From assembly GCA_018398805.1 (NCBI GenBank), contig JAGFBZ010000936.1, positions 930,001-994,000 of the forward strand: a stretch of DNA of 64,000 bases, read 5' to 3'. The position numbers and the translations under genes were made by a program. How positions within the stretch are numbered: the first letter of the stretch is position 1; each line of letters opens with the position of its first letter. The notes below the pieces were generated by a model that searched no databases, was not told the origin of the DNA, and was given only the letters and a program-made list of their open reading frames with translations. This document shows, one piece after another, positions 61,301-64,000 of this stretch. The stretch comes from Hirundichthys speculiger (lineage: Eukaryota; Chordata; Actinopteri; Beloniformes; Exocoetidae).

Positions 61301-62020
61301 TTTGTCAGCCATCGTGATCCCTTCTCTGCGGAGGGCATCATGGTCCATCTGTGGATTTTCCTTAAGGCTGATTTTTTTTTTTTTTTTCTTTTATTGGCAC
61401 TGATTTTTTTTCTGCCATTCTAATTTTTTCCTCCTGCTGATGATTCATGTAAATTCAAGCCTGTGTCATGCATTTTGCCAGCTACTGCTTATTTTATAAC
61501 TTGACTAAATCTGTCTCTCTCTTTGTTTCTTCCAGATAAGTTTTGGTATTGCCGGCTTTCCCCAAATCATAAAGTTCTGCACTACGGAGATCTGGAAGAG
61601 AGTCCTCAGGGCGAAGTGGCCCATGACTCTTTACAGGACAAATGTGAGTTTTTTTTTTTTTACCATTAAACTCATTGCAACATACTGTGTATTTTCATAG
61701 CATTTCCTGTGACTTTTATAGCTCACACTAGGGATTTAAATTTGATTTTCCTGAATTCAATCATAGCCCAAAACCAGCATGAAAATCAGATACTGAAATC
61801 TTAATTTAAAATTATCTGTTTAACTTCACTTTTATTTGTGGATACATCACAGTGGACGGATTTGTGGATAACTTTAAGTTTGATCCACAAATCTGGGATG
61901 ACACAGTTTTCAGAAGTCATGTCTGCTCTCTCTGCAGTGCCTGTGGCTGATATCAAAGCTGTTATCACTGGCAAAGACTGTCCTCACATGAAGGAGAAGG
62001 GAGCCCTCAAGCAAAATAAG
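9199..62020 (+). CDS. elmo1: elmo1, multi-exon coding region (partial at both ends)
   Basis: This is the span of the coding exons of engulfment and cell motility protein 1, a cytoplasmic scaffold. ELMO1 binds DOCK-family exchange factors and active RhoG, and promotes Rac activation in phagocytosis and cell migration (family knowledge). Eighteen exons plus one optional micro-exon are visible, all with AG acceptors and GT donors. Their phases chain correctly except inside 41660-41797. Mapped onto human ELMO1 they cover about residues 27-635: the N-terminal Ras-binding-like and armadillo region, the ELMO domain (about 319-492) and most of the PH domain (about 555-676). ELMO1 rather than ELMO2 is indicated by [14 protein letters not shown] and MKPCFGDLLSF; ELMO2 has YITEQTRSD and lacks the KPC segment (recalled, not aligned). 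The start codon exon and the final exons with the proline-rich tail are outside the window. Confidence 0.95.
9388..9460 (+). CDS. elmo1: elmo1 exon, residues ~41-64
   Basis: 73 nt between a CTTTTAG acceptor and GTTTGG donor. The first base completes a Gly codon. The exon then reads [12 protein letters not shown] and, after an acidic stretch, NFYITEK. It matches ELMO1 in length and content and ends in phase 0. Confidence 0.94.
9565..9615 (+). CDS. elmo1: elmo1 exon, residues ~65-81
   Basis: 51 nt, 17 whole codons, reading [17 protein letters not shown] between an ACTCACAG acceptor and a GTAAGTC donor. The stretch distinguishes ELMO1 from ELMO2, which reads TRSDIKNGT here. Confidence 0.95.
9739..9908 (+). 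CDS. elmo1: elmo1 exon, residues ~82-138
   Basis: 170 nt after a CTCTCTAG acceptor. It starts in phase 0 with [20 protein letters not shown] and ends with [10 protein letters not shown] plus two bases of Glu, then GTAAGTC. It encodes the beginning of the armadillo-like helical region. Codon choice is GC-richer than the surrounding intron. Confidence 0.96.
9909..13478 (+). other. elmo1: elmo1 intron (139 bases short of 3.6 kb with a SINE-like piece)
   Basis: No coding exon was recognised. It holds poly-T runs near 12379 and 12513, a short TG repeat near 12047, a C10 run near 11467, and a tRNA-SINE-like fragment at 12870-12945. The rest is unique-looking. Confidence 0.6.
12870..12945 (+). mobile_element. 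tRNA-derived SINE-like fragment
   Basis: GGTTGCAGGTTTGACTCCTG resembles a pol III B box (GGTTCGANTCC), followed by GGCCTGTAATCCTTTGCTGC as in common fish tRNA-SINEs. The A box and the tail are not clear. Confidence 0.45.
13479..13514 (+). CDS. elmo1: elmo1 short exon, residues ~139-150
   Basis: 36 nt after a CTTTGCAG acceptor. One base completes Glu, then [11 protein letters not shown] follows, then two bases of Cys before GTAAGC. The phase matches both neighbours. The segment is ELMO1-type; ELMO2 differs here. Confidence 0.93.
13515..15285 (+). other. elmo1: elmo1 intron
   Basis: No exon or mobile element was recognised. The last 350 bases are pyrimidine-rich (long CT stretches before the acceptor at 15285). 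Confidence 0.55.
15286..15385 (+). CDS. elmo1: elmo1 exon, residues ~150-183
   Basis: 100 nt after a TTCTGTAG acceptor. One base completes the Cys codon, then [19 protein letters not shown] and the conserved [11 protein letters not shown] follow, ending phase 0 at a GTCAGC donor. This is a highly conserved stretch of the armadillo-like domain. Confidence 0.96.
15386..15921 (+). other. elmo1: elmo1 intron
   Basis: It holds a T18-type run near 15535-15552 and otherwise nothing recognisable. Confidence 0.55.
15922..16073 (+). CDS. elmo1: elmo1 exon, residues ~184-234
   Basis: 152 nt after CTCCTACAG. It reads [20 protein letters not shown], then [20 protein letters not shown] and [10 protein letters not shown], plus two bases of Gly before GTAAGA. 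It is part of the armadillo-like region. Confidence 0.96.
16241..16319 (+). CDS. elmo1: elmo1 exon, residues ~234-260
   Basis: 79 nt after ATGTCAG. One base completes Gly, then [20 protein letters not shown] and PEEKRQ, ending in phase 0 at GTGAGG. The downstream junction (after RQ) is where the optional micro-exon at 17279-17320 can be inserted. Confidence 0.96.
16320..17278 (+). other. elmo1: elmo1 intron upstream of the micro-exon
   Basis: It contains the C-rich G4-type tract at 16815-16846, a C9 run near 17191, and a pyrimidine-rich run (17190-17265) leading to the micro-exon acceptor. Confidence 0.6.
16815..16846 (-). other. potential G-quadruplex (minus strand)
   Basis: The + strand reads as runs of 5, 7, 6, 7 and 3 C separated by single A or T. 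The minus strand therefore has five G-runs with one-base loops, a textbook quadruplex motif; the + strand (and pre-mRNA) is C-rich and could form an i-motif. It lies about 430 bases upstream of the micro-exon. Confidence 0.8.
17279..17320 (+). CDS. elmo1: candidate optional elmo1 micro-exon (14 codons)
   Basis: 42 nt flanked by a pyrimidine-rich stretch ending in GGTAG and by a strong GTAAGTG donor. It is phase 0 on both sides and encodes [14 protein letters not shown]. Inserted between ...EEKRQ and EMAHIL it keeps the reading frame. Human ELMO2 has DKHLNPLDLPVT at the same junction (recalled), with shared D, H, L, P and final T, whereas canonical mammalian ELMO1 has nothing there. The sequence shows the exon signals; its use in transcripts is inference. 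Confidence 0.68.
17321..17665 (+). other. elmo1: elmo1 intron downstream of the micro-exon
   Basis: It holds a GTTT repeat near 17418 and the pyrimidine-rich acceptor tract for the exon at 17666. No gene was seen. Confidence 0.55.
17666..17716 (+). CDS. elmo1: elmo1 exon, residues ~261-277
   Basis: 51 nt after CACCCTACAG, phase 0 to phase 0. It reads [17 protein letters not shown] before GTAAGTT. This is the conserved segment following the RQ junction. Confidence 0.95.
17717..18078 (+). other. elmo1: elmo1 intron
   Basis: Pyrimidine-rich short intron with no recognised feature. The long open frame across it is an effect of the low purine content. Confidence 0.55.
18079..18201 (+). CDS. elmo1: elmo1 exon, residues ~278-318
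   Basis: 123 nt, 41 codons, after CCATGCAG. It begins [20 protein letters not shown] and continues [20 protein letters not shown] to a final Q and a GTCAGG donor. It leads directly into the ELMO domain. The first 11 residues are less conserved than the rest. Confidence 0.96.
18202..18969 (+). other. elmo1: elmo1 intron
   Basis: It holds a short A-rich run after the donor and a (GAT)7 repeat at 18791-18811. Otherwise nothing was recognised. Confidence 0.55.
18970..19098 (+). CDS. elmo1: elmo1 exon, start of ELMO domain, residues ~319-361
   Basis: 129 nt, 43 codons, after CGTGTGCAG. It reads [20 protein letters not shown], then a Ser/Asn/Gly linker, then [17 protein letters not shown], ending at GTAAGT. 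This is the N-terminal part of the ELMO domain shared with ELMOD-family proteins. Confidence 0.96.
19229..19392. repeat. long (TA)n microsatellite
   Basis: About 160 bases of almost pure TA, interrupted by GATA, TAATAT and CCATATA. The interruptions split it into three blocks. It lies in the intron after the exon 18970-19098. Confidence 0.95.
19393..20295 (+). other. elmo1: elmo1 intron, rest
   Basis: No exon was recognised. It contains one clear hairpin (20029-20061). Confidence 0.5.
20029..20061. repeat. perfect short hairpin
   Basis: TCAAACTGACTGA and its exact complement (13 bases each) flank a seven-base loop. Confidence 0.8.
20296..20400 (+). CDS. elmo1: elmo1 exon, ELMO domain, residues ~362-396
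   Basis: 105 nt, 35 codons, after TTTCTTTCAG. It reads [20 protein letters not shown], then [15 protein letters not shown], then GTAAGA. The [10 protein letters not shown] motif is characteristic of the ELMO domain. Confidence 0.96.
20401..21453 (+). other. elmo1: elmo1 intron
   Basis: It holds a T-rich run near 21032-21050 and otherwise nothing recognisable. Confidence 0.5.
21454..21562 (+). CDS. elmo1: elmo1 exon, ELMO domain, residues ~397-432
   Basis: 109 nt after GTTTTCTAG. It reads [20 protein letters not shown], then [16 protein letters not shown] and one base of the next codon before GTAAGTC. The next exon is about 20 kb downstream, the longest intron in the window. Confidence 0.96.
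21563..23254 (+). other. elmo1: elmo1 20-kb intron, first part
   Basis: It holds a poly-A run near 21755-21775, a T-rich run near 22192-22212, and no recognisable gene or element. Confidence 0.5.
23255..23925 (+). mobile_element. dispersed element interrupted by a second repeat
   Basis: The left part begins GCTACCTCTACTTACGAAAT and continues AATTGGTTCTGGAAGTAG. The right part (23670-23925) has GGGTTACGCTCATACAG and ends near TTCTTTCGTAAC. The middle (23455-23670) is the repeat also found at 461-700. The 'acttacgaaat / tttcgtaa' theme at both ends suggests one old element with a nested insertion. The family is not identified. Confidence 0.45.
23455..23670. repeat. dispersed repeat, copy 2 (shared with 461-700)
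   Basis: Same orientation and order of blocks as copy 1: ACTAGAAAAGCACTCGGAG, TCCAGGATTTCTTCCGGATC, CAAAATCCATCCATAAC, CAGACAGACAGACAAACAG. It differs by scattered substitutions and a small insertion after ACTTCCACC. Confidence 0.8.
23926..28080 (+). other. elmo1: elmo1 20-kb intron, second part
   Basis: It holds a mixed (CA)n/(GA)n microsatellite at 25044-25100, a CA-rich stretch near 26583-26640 and an A-rich, purine-rich stretch near 27300-27600. No gene was recognised. Confidence 0.5.
25044..25100. repeat. (CA)n-(GA)n compound microsatellite
   Basis: CA repeats with one CG interruption pass directly into GA repeats. Confidence 0.9.
28088..28250 (-). pseudogene. unidentified minus-strand terminal exon-like frame
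   Basis: Read on the minus strand, a pyrimidine-rich tract ending TTTAAAG is followed by one base and 53 open codons ending in TAG. The peptide begins [18 protein letters not shown], is rich in K and R in the middle, and ends [13 protein letters not shown]. It looks protein-like in composition. I do not recognise the family. It could be the last exon of a nested or transposon-derived gene, or its relic. See also 28687-28772 and 29647-29720. Confidence 0.4.
28687..28772 (-). pseudogene. unidentified minus-strand internal exon-like frame
   Basis: On the minus strand an ATAG acceptor is followed by one base, 28 codons ([18 protein letters not shown], then [10 protein letters not shown]) and one base before a GTAAAG donor. 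Its incoming phase fits the exon-like block at 29647-29720. Its outgoing phase misses the block at 28088-28250 by two bases. The product is unknown. Confidence 0.38.
29647..29720 (-). pseudogene. unidentified minus-strand internal exon-like frame
   Basis: On the minus strand, after GTGACAG, 24 codons read [20 protein letters not shown] then LQPK, plus two bases before a GTAACA donor. Joined to 28687-28772 the frame stays open. No earlier exon was found. The product is unknown. Confidence 0.35.
29940..30197. repeat. two tandem copies of a ~105-base unit
   Basis: Copy 1 (29940-30043) and copy 2 (30090-30197) share TTTACATG, AGGATGAATATTTAACA, ATATTTTACAATT-like and GTAAGATACTGTT blocks in the same order. 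They are separated by about 45 bases. Each unit contains a weak internal inverted repeat (AACAGTATTTTAC / GTAAGATACTGTT). It resembles common fish TTTACAGTAT-type repeats. Confidence 0.7.
30198..32520 (+). other. elmo1: elmo1 20-kb intron, third part
   Basis: No gene or named repeat was seen. A short protein-like + frame near 30307-30378 is discussed under rejected items. Confidence 0.5.
32525..35340 (-). mobile_element. L2-like LINE, minus strand, 5'-truncated and decayed
   Basis: Reading the minus strand from 35340 down: [20 protein letters not shown], then [47 protein letters not shown], then the RT block [20 protein letters not shown], the catalytic [10 protein letters not shown] (34141-34152 for YADD), [37 protein letters not shown] and [15 protein letters not shown]. 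The 3' end is a non-coding stretch finishing in a tail rich in ATTCAATTCAATTTTATTTG (as seen on the + strand). The endonuclease domain is missing at the 5' end. Several stops and frame changes rule out an intact polymerase. Confidence 0.85.
35341..37738 (+). other. elmo1: elmo1 20-kb intron, fourth part
   Basis: T-rich runs occur near 35378 and 36957, and A-rich runs near 37009-37066. No gene was recognised. Confidence 0.5.
37739..38627. mobile_element. DNA-transposon-like element with 13-bp terminal inverted repeats
   Basis: It starts CAGGGATGTCAAC and ends GTTGACATCCCTG, an exact 13-base terminal inverted repeat 889 bases apart. CAG-starting ends are usual for hAT elements. The flanks (CCTCATTC and TTATTCTC) do not form a clear 8-bp target duplication. 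Inside are a G15 run (37835-37849), a short coding-looking start ([10 protein letters not shown] near 38100) and an inserted CAGTGGTTCCCAAACTT fragment. No transposase is intact. Confidence 0.65.
38370..38440 (+). mobile_element. nested hAT-like end fragment
   Basis: CAGTGGTTCCCAAACTTTT followed by TGCGTACCACC is a very common vertebrate hAT-type terminal sequence. Only this end is found, inside the element 37739-38627. Confidence 0.5.
38628..41659 (+). other. elmo1: elmo1 20-kb intron, last part
   Basis: It holds a short TTTC repeat near 38925, an A12-type run near 39231 and a G-rich run near 39386. No gene was recognised. Confidence 0.5.
41660..41797 (+). CDS. elmo1: elmo1 exon with a +1 frameshift, residues ~433-479
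   Basis: 138 nt after TGTCTACAG; a length of 137 is expected from the phases of both neighbours. With the incoming base it first reads [10 protein letters not shown]. Then one extra C in the run at 41686-41689 shifts the frame, and the rest ([20 protein letters not shown] through TSEDFNK) is in the +1 frame. Without the shift the exon would match ELMO1 throughout and end phase 0 at GTACAG. Read as written, translation stops shortly after, at a TGA in the old frame near 41715. An indel in the assembly is the simplest explanation; a real mutation, or use of the second acceptor AG at 41662-41663, is possible. Confidence 0.92.
41798..45160 (+). other. elmo1: elmo1 14-kb intron, first part
   Basis: No recognisable mobile element before 44500. 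It then holds a (TG)n repeat (44593-44619), a short TCC repeat near 44881 and a CA repeat (45066-45087). The absence of relics from 41798 to about 44500 contrasts with the preceding intron. Confidence 0.5.
45287..45631 (+). promoter_or_regulatory. elmo1: candidate internal promoter and alternative first exon
   Basis: A TATAAAG at 45287-45293 is followed by a sequence with higher G+C than the intron (GCGGAAAG, CCTCCGGCGG, GTCGCGCAGC) and a well-placed ATG (GAGCCATGG, 45619) ten bases before a strong GTAAGTA donor (45632). Its position, between the exons for residue 479 and residue 480, is where the short human ELMO1 isoform begins. The ATG at 45619 would not be in frame with the exon at 55831, so translation of such a transcript would have to start at the Met in that exon. 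Purely inferred. Confidence 0.3.
45632..49955 (+). other. elmo1: elmo1 14-kb intron, middle
   Basis: It holds a G-rich purine stretch (45640-45800), CA and TG repeats (45889-45906, 46067-46089), poly-T and poly-A runs near 47209-47260 and a long T-rich run near 49346-49380. No exon or gene was recognised. Confidence 0.5.
49957..50322 (+). pseudogene. 3' end of a non-LTR retrotransposon
   Basis: After one lost base the frame reads [20 protein letters not shown], then [10 protein letters not shown], the usual C-terminus of fish LINE polymerases (RRYR.IR..TNR..NSFFP.A). A 3' untranslated stretch follows, ending CAATAAAGGATTCTATTCTA, the common tail of these elements. Only the last about 370 bases are present. 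Confidence 0.7.
50323..55830 (+). other. elmo1: elmo1 14-kb intron, last part
   Basis: It holds a TG repeat near 54102-54119, a C27 homopolymer (55134-55160) and no recognised gene or element. Confidence 0.5.
55134..55160. repeat. poly-C run (27 C)
   Basis: An unbroken run of 27 C between ATT and AATC. Runs of C/G this long are rare compared with A/T runs and are prone to sequencing and assembly length error. Confidence 0.9.
55831..55994 (+). CDS. elmo1: elmo1 exon, residues ~480-534; start of the short isoform
   Basis: 164 nt after TGTTGCCCAG. It reads [20 protein letters not shown], then [20 protein letters not shown], then [14 protein letters not shown] plus two bases before GTGAGTG. The second codon is a Met. 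In human ELMO1 a short isoform of about 247 residues begins at the equivalent Met481 (family knowledge), so this exon may also carry an alternative translation start. It lies in the end of the ELMO domain and the linker to the PH domain. Confidence 0.96.
55995..57960 (+). other. elmo1: elmo1 intron
   Basis: It contains a fish repeat fragment (57501-57588) and a G10 run near 57694. Otherwise no recognised feature. Confidence 0.5.
57501..57588 (+). mobile_element. teleost dispersed repeat fragment
   Basis: ATCCATTCATTTTCTGTACA followed by TTAGGGTCACAGGGG and TGCTGGAGCCTATCCCAGC is a very widespread fish interspersed sequence. The family name is not certain from memory. Confidence 0.65.
57961..58073 (+). 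CDS. elmo1: elmo1 exon, linker to PH domain, residues ~535-572
   Basis: 113 nt after TTATTCTGCAG. The first base completes a Met codon, then [20 protein letters not shown] and [17 protein letters not shown], then one base before GTGAGA. A strong polypyrimidine tract precedes it. The [10 protein letters not shown] segment starts the PH domain. Confidence 0.96.
58900..59076. repeat. three-armed foldback (inverted repeats)
   Basis: Arm 1 (58900-58942) and arm 2 (58968-59010) are complementary over 43 bases with a single mismatch, around a 25-base loop. Arm 2 with its left neighbour (58939-58993) is also complementary to 59013-59076, which carries a short internal duplication of TGCTGTGTT. The middle arm can pair with either side. 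Each side of the second pair contains TGACGTCA (58963-58970 and 59045-59052). Confidence 0.9.
59232..59312 (+). pseudogene. short Tc1 transposase fragment
   Basis: The blocks CATCTGTCTGACGACTAAAA and CGTCATGCAACAGGACGGTG match the Tc1-type transposase region around the second catalytic Asp (HQQD is the family motif). Only about 80 bases remain. Confidence 0.6.
60287..60568 (-). other. unidentified open frame (93 codons)
   Basis: The peptide begins [20 protein letters not shown], contains [20 protein letters not shown] and [13 protein letters not shown], and ends in a hydrophobic tail. Upstream in the same frame a further 15 codons are open (ending [11 protein letters not shown]), then a stop, then an acidic stretch. 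Composition is protein-like and unlike the neighbouring shadows, but no family is recognised. It may be a piece of a mobile element. Confidence 0.25.
61536..61643 (+). CDS. elmo1: elmo1 exon, PH domain, residues ~572-607
   Basis: 108 nt after GTTTCTTCCAG. Two bases complete Asp, then [20 protein letters not shown], then [15 protein letters not shown] and one base before GTGAGT. These are the central beta strands of the PH domain. Confidence 0.96.
61644..61937 (+). other. elmo1: elmo1 intron (294 bases)
   Basis: Short intron between the two PH-domain exons, with a T-rich run after the donor. No other feature. Confidence 0.6.
61938..62020 (+). CDS. elmo1: elmo1 exon, PH domain, residues ~608-635 (last exon in window)
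   Basis: 83 nt after CTCTCTGCAG. Two bases complete Leu, then [20 protein letters not shown] and GALKQNK, ending phase 0 at GTGTGTG. The donor runs straight into a GT/GC-rich stretch. The following exons (beginning EVLELAFS in the family) are not found before 64000, so the gene continues beyond the window. Confidence 0.95.
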
Positions 62021-62699
62021 GTGTGTGCGTGTGCGCGCGCGCATGTGTGTGTGTATGAATGGACGTGTATTTGACACCATTCAAGAGTGCTTGACTGGGT
62101 GGGTGCGTATCCAGGTGAAGAGACAATTACAAATTGCATTGTTTCATTTCAGTTACAAAGATTTTGCCTCAAGAAATAACTCAGTAACTTGCATCTCAGG
62201 GTTCTGCTCAGATATATACGTCTACATCAGTGCTGCCATATTGAAATCACTACTAAAAAGTCCGTGTTGACAAAAAAAATGACCAGAAACATACTGAACA
62301 TTTGCTGCTTTGATGTAACATGCTGACAGAGACTCTATGTACCCGTCGTCTGGTATTATGCCTCTGAATACTTGTGGCCCCCAGTTCAGTGGAGAGTGCG
62401 TCCTCCCTCCTTTGCCACCTTTAGTACCTTGTAGAAAGGTGCAGGTCAAGGAGAATGGCCTGAGGGGGCACTTTGTGCTGTCCAGCCTTATAATGGATAA
62501 TTTTATTTATTGCTTGCAACTGCCAGGGTCACCTCTGGCTGTTGCAAGGACGGCCAGAGTCACCTCTACAGCTTTTAGAGCAAAGCTGGCGTGCGGTTAG
62601 TTTGTGAAGCAGAGGTGGAAGGATGAAGAGGAGTTCAAATTTTGGCCAAATTTTCCCAAGTGAATTCCTAATTTAATCAATTTCAGCATATTTTTGAAG

Positions 62700-62790
62700 T
62701 TACAGTAAACCCTCACAGTTCACGGTCTCAGGAATCATGGTGTCAGTACATCGCAGAGGTTTCAAAAATATTCATCAAAAAAAAAATATT
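62700..62790 (+). repeat. dispersed-repeat fragment
   Basis: ACAGTAAACCCTCACAGTTC followed by ACGGTCTC and GTACATCGCAGAGG resembles a repeated sequence built on AAACCCTCGCGGTTCGCGG. It is decayed and the family is uncertain. Confidence 0.35.
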
Positions 62791-62869
62791 CGAAAAAAGA
62801 TTTAAAAATAAAAAAAAAATTGAAAAAAATTCAAACGCTTGCTTATTTCAGTGATTTAGTGCCGTTTTA

Positions 62870-63352
62870 AAGTTAACTCAATTCACTGCCATTTACGTCT
62901 ATAGACGTCAACTGGGTCTAATATGTGTCACTGGGGTTGCTAGGCAGAGGGTCAAAATACATATCAGAGTTTTGAACATCGTAGTCAGTGTTCCGATCCT
63001 CCAGATGCCATTTTCATGACGCTAATAAAGTTTAAAGAGAAAAAAAAACAAGGGAATGTCGGATGTGAAACTAACTTTACTGCGCCCTGCGGTGGTAACT
63101 CAGTTCACAGCGACAGTAAATACAAATAACCTTTTTCTTGTCAACAGACCCATCTGGTAGCACCTTAAAGCTAAACTTGCCGTTCATAAGATCCTTTTCT
63201 GTCCCCATGTCTGTCCCACACGTTGACTGTAAATACACTTATTGGCCGAGGGTCATATTTACAGAAACGTGTGTGCGTTAATCTCACATTAAAAAAAATA
63301 GTGGCGTTAAACAGAATTTGCGTTGGCGCGTTATTAACTTTGACAGCCCTAA
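62870..63352. mobile_element. hAT-like non-autonomous element (partial)
   Basis: It starts near CACTGCCATTTACGTC with a perfect 14-base palindrome (62895-62908). It ends with the GTGCGTTAATCTCACATTAA block and TAACTTTGACAGCCCTAAAA, a widespread fish repeat end. The matching other end is not clear. Confidence 0.5.
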
Positions 63353-64000
63353 AATAAATACATACTATATGTTTTATGAAACTAAATAAAGAGGAGAATT
63401 CCTGAACACTAGAAAAGTTGCTGGTGCCCTGTGGGGATTACTTTCATTTTATCTACACTCTTCTGCTGCTTCCTACATCAGCCGTATTACACATCCATCA
63501 CTTTGTTTGTTTTTAGTCGTGTTCACTGCTCGTCCCCATAGCTCTGTCTGCCCACCACTTTTCCTCAGACCGAAATATCTCATCATCTATGGATTATTAA
63601 GAGAATATGTTAGGACATTGTCAGCGCCTCCCAGGATCAACTAGAAATATCCCACAATACGTAAAACAAATGGACTTCACATATGCTTCTGCTGCAGAGG
63701 CTAAAATTCTAAAATGGGTCAGGTAAAAGGTTAATAGCTTGCTTTCCATAGCACTTAATTTAAAACAGCCTCACAGAGCTAACAGAAGTATTTATTCTTT
63801 TTTAAGGGTTTTGATGTGGACAACTCACCGTGTAATTACCTGCTCTCTTAGTGAACTAAGTTCACACAGACTCCAAACATGCACTTAATAAATTGCTTGT
63901 ATGTATACAAACTTGGATTTGTCCCTTCTCTATCCTCATACATGGTAGAACATGGGGGCCTTTCTTAGCCTCAAGTTACATGAGCTTAAATATCTTTCTG

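Larger units (their letters stand above)
58074..61535 (+). other. elmo1: elmo1 intron
   Basis: It holds the foldback at 58900-59076, a Tc1 fragment (59232-59312), a poly-A run (59785-59804), an unidentified minus-strand frame (60287-60568) and T-rich runs near 60219 and 61371-61388. Confidence 0.55.
62021..64000 (+). other. elmo1: elmo1 intron continuing past the window
   Basis: It starts with a short GT/GC-rich stretch. Two dispersed-repeat fragments follow (62700-62790 and 62870-63350). No further elmo1 exon is seen. Confidence 0.55.

Noticed and set aside
1..64000. CRISPR arrays, operons, rRNA, tRNA genes, viral genes
   Set aside because: None seen. Repeats present are microsatellites, transposon relics or foldbacks, and the gene structure is eukaryotic throughout. 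tRNA detection by eye is limited.

Overview
The window is vertebrate nuclear DNA, almost certainly from a ray-finned (teleost) fish. It carries the middle and most of the 3' part of one large gene, elmo1 (engulfment and cell motility 1), on the + strand. Eighteen constitutive coding exons with consensus splice sites and matching phases lie between 9199 and 62020. They cover about human-equivalent residues 27 to 635 of a protein of about 727 residues. The first coding exon(s) (start Met, about 26 residues) lie upstream of the window. The last about 90 residues (end of the PH region and the proline-rich DOCK-binding tail) lie downstream. ELMO1 is preferred over ELMO2 because of the segments [14 protein letters not shown] and MKPCFGDLLSF. 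This rests on recalled family sequences, not on an alignment.

Layout: 1-9198 is intron with relics (a repeat shared with 23.5 kb, foldback elements, a LINE reverse transcriptase relic at 3.6-4.2 kb, a Tc1 transposase relic at 7.0-7.5 kb, more LINE pieces at 7.6-8.7 kb). 9199-21562 is the exon-dense part: N-terminal armadillo-type region and most of the ELMO domain, 13 exons. 21563-41659 is a 20-kb intron with nested repeats, a minus-strand L2-like LINE with a YADD motif (32.5-35.3 kb), a TIR-bounded element (37.7-38.6 kb) and a minus-strand exon-like chain at 28.1-29.7 kb. 41660-41797 is one exon. 41798-55830 is a 14-kb intron with a candidate internal promoter and first exon near 45.3-45.6 kb. 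55831-62020 holds the last four exons seen, ending in the PH domain. 62021-64000 is intron with dispersed repeats.

Most notable points: (1) a 14-codon in-frame micro-exon (17279-17320) at the position where ELMO2 has a similar extra peptide; (2) a one-base frameshift in exon 41660-41797, in a run of four C, with a tandem splice acceptor that could restore the frame; (3) a possible alternative first exon at the place where a short ELMO1 isoform is known to begin in human; (4) an unusual three-armed foldback at 58900-59076 containing two perfect TGACGTCA octamers; (5) an unidentified minus-strand exon-like chain. I found no bacterial, viral, CRISPR or operon-type system. No rRNA or tRNA gene was recognised by eye.
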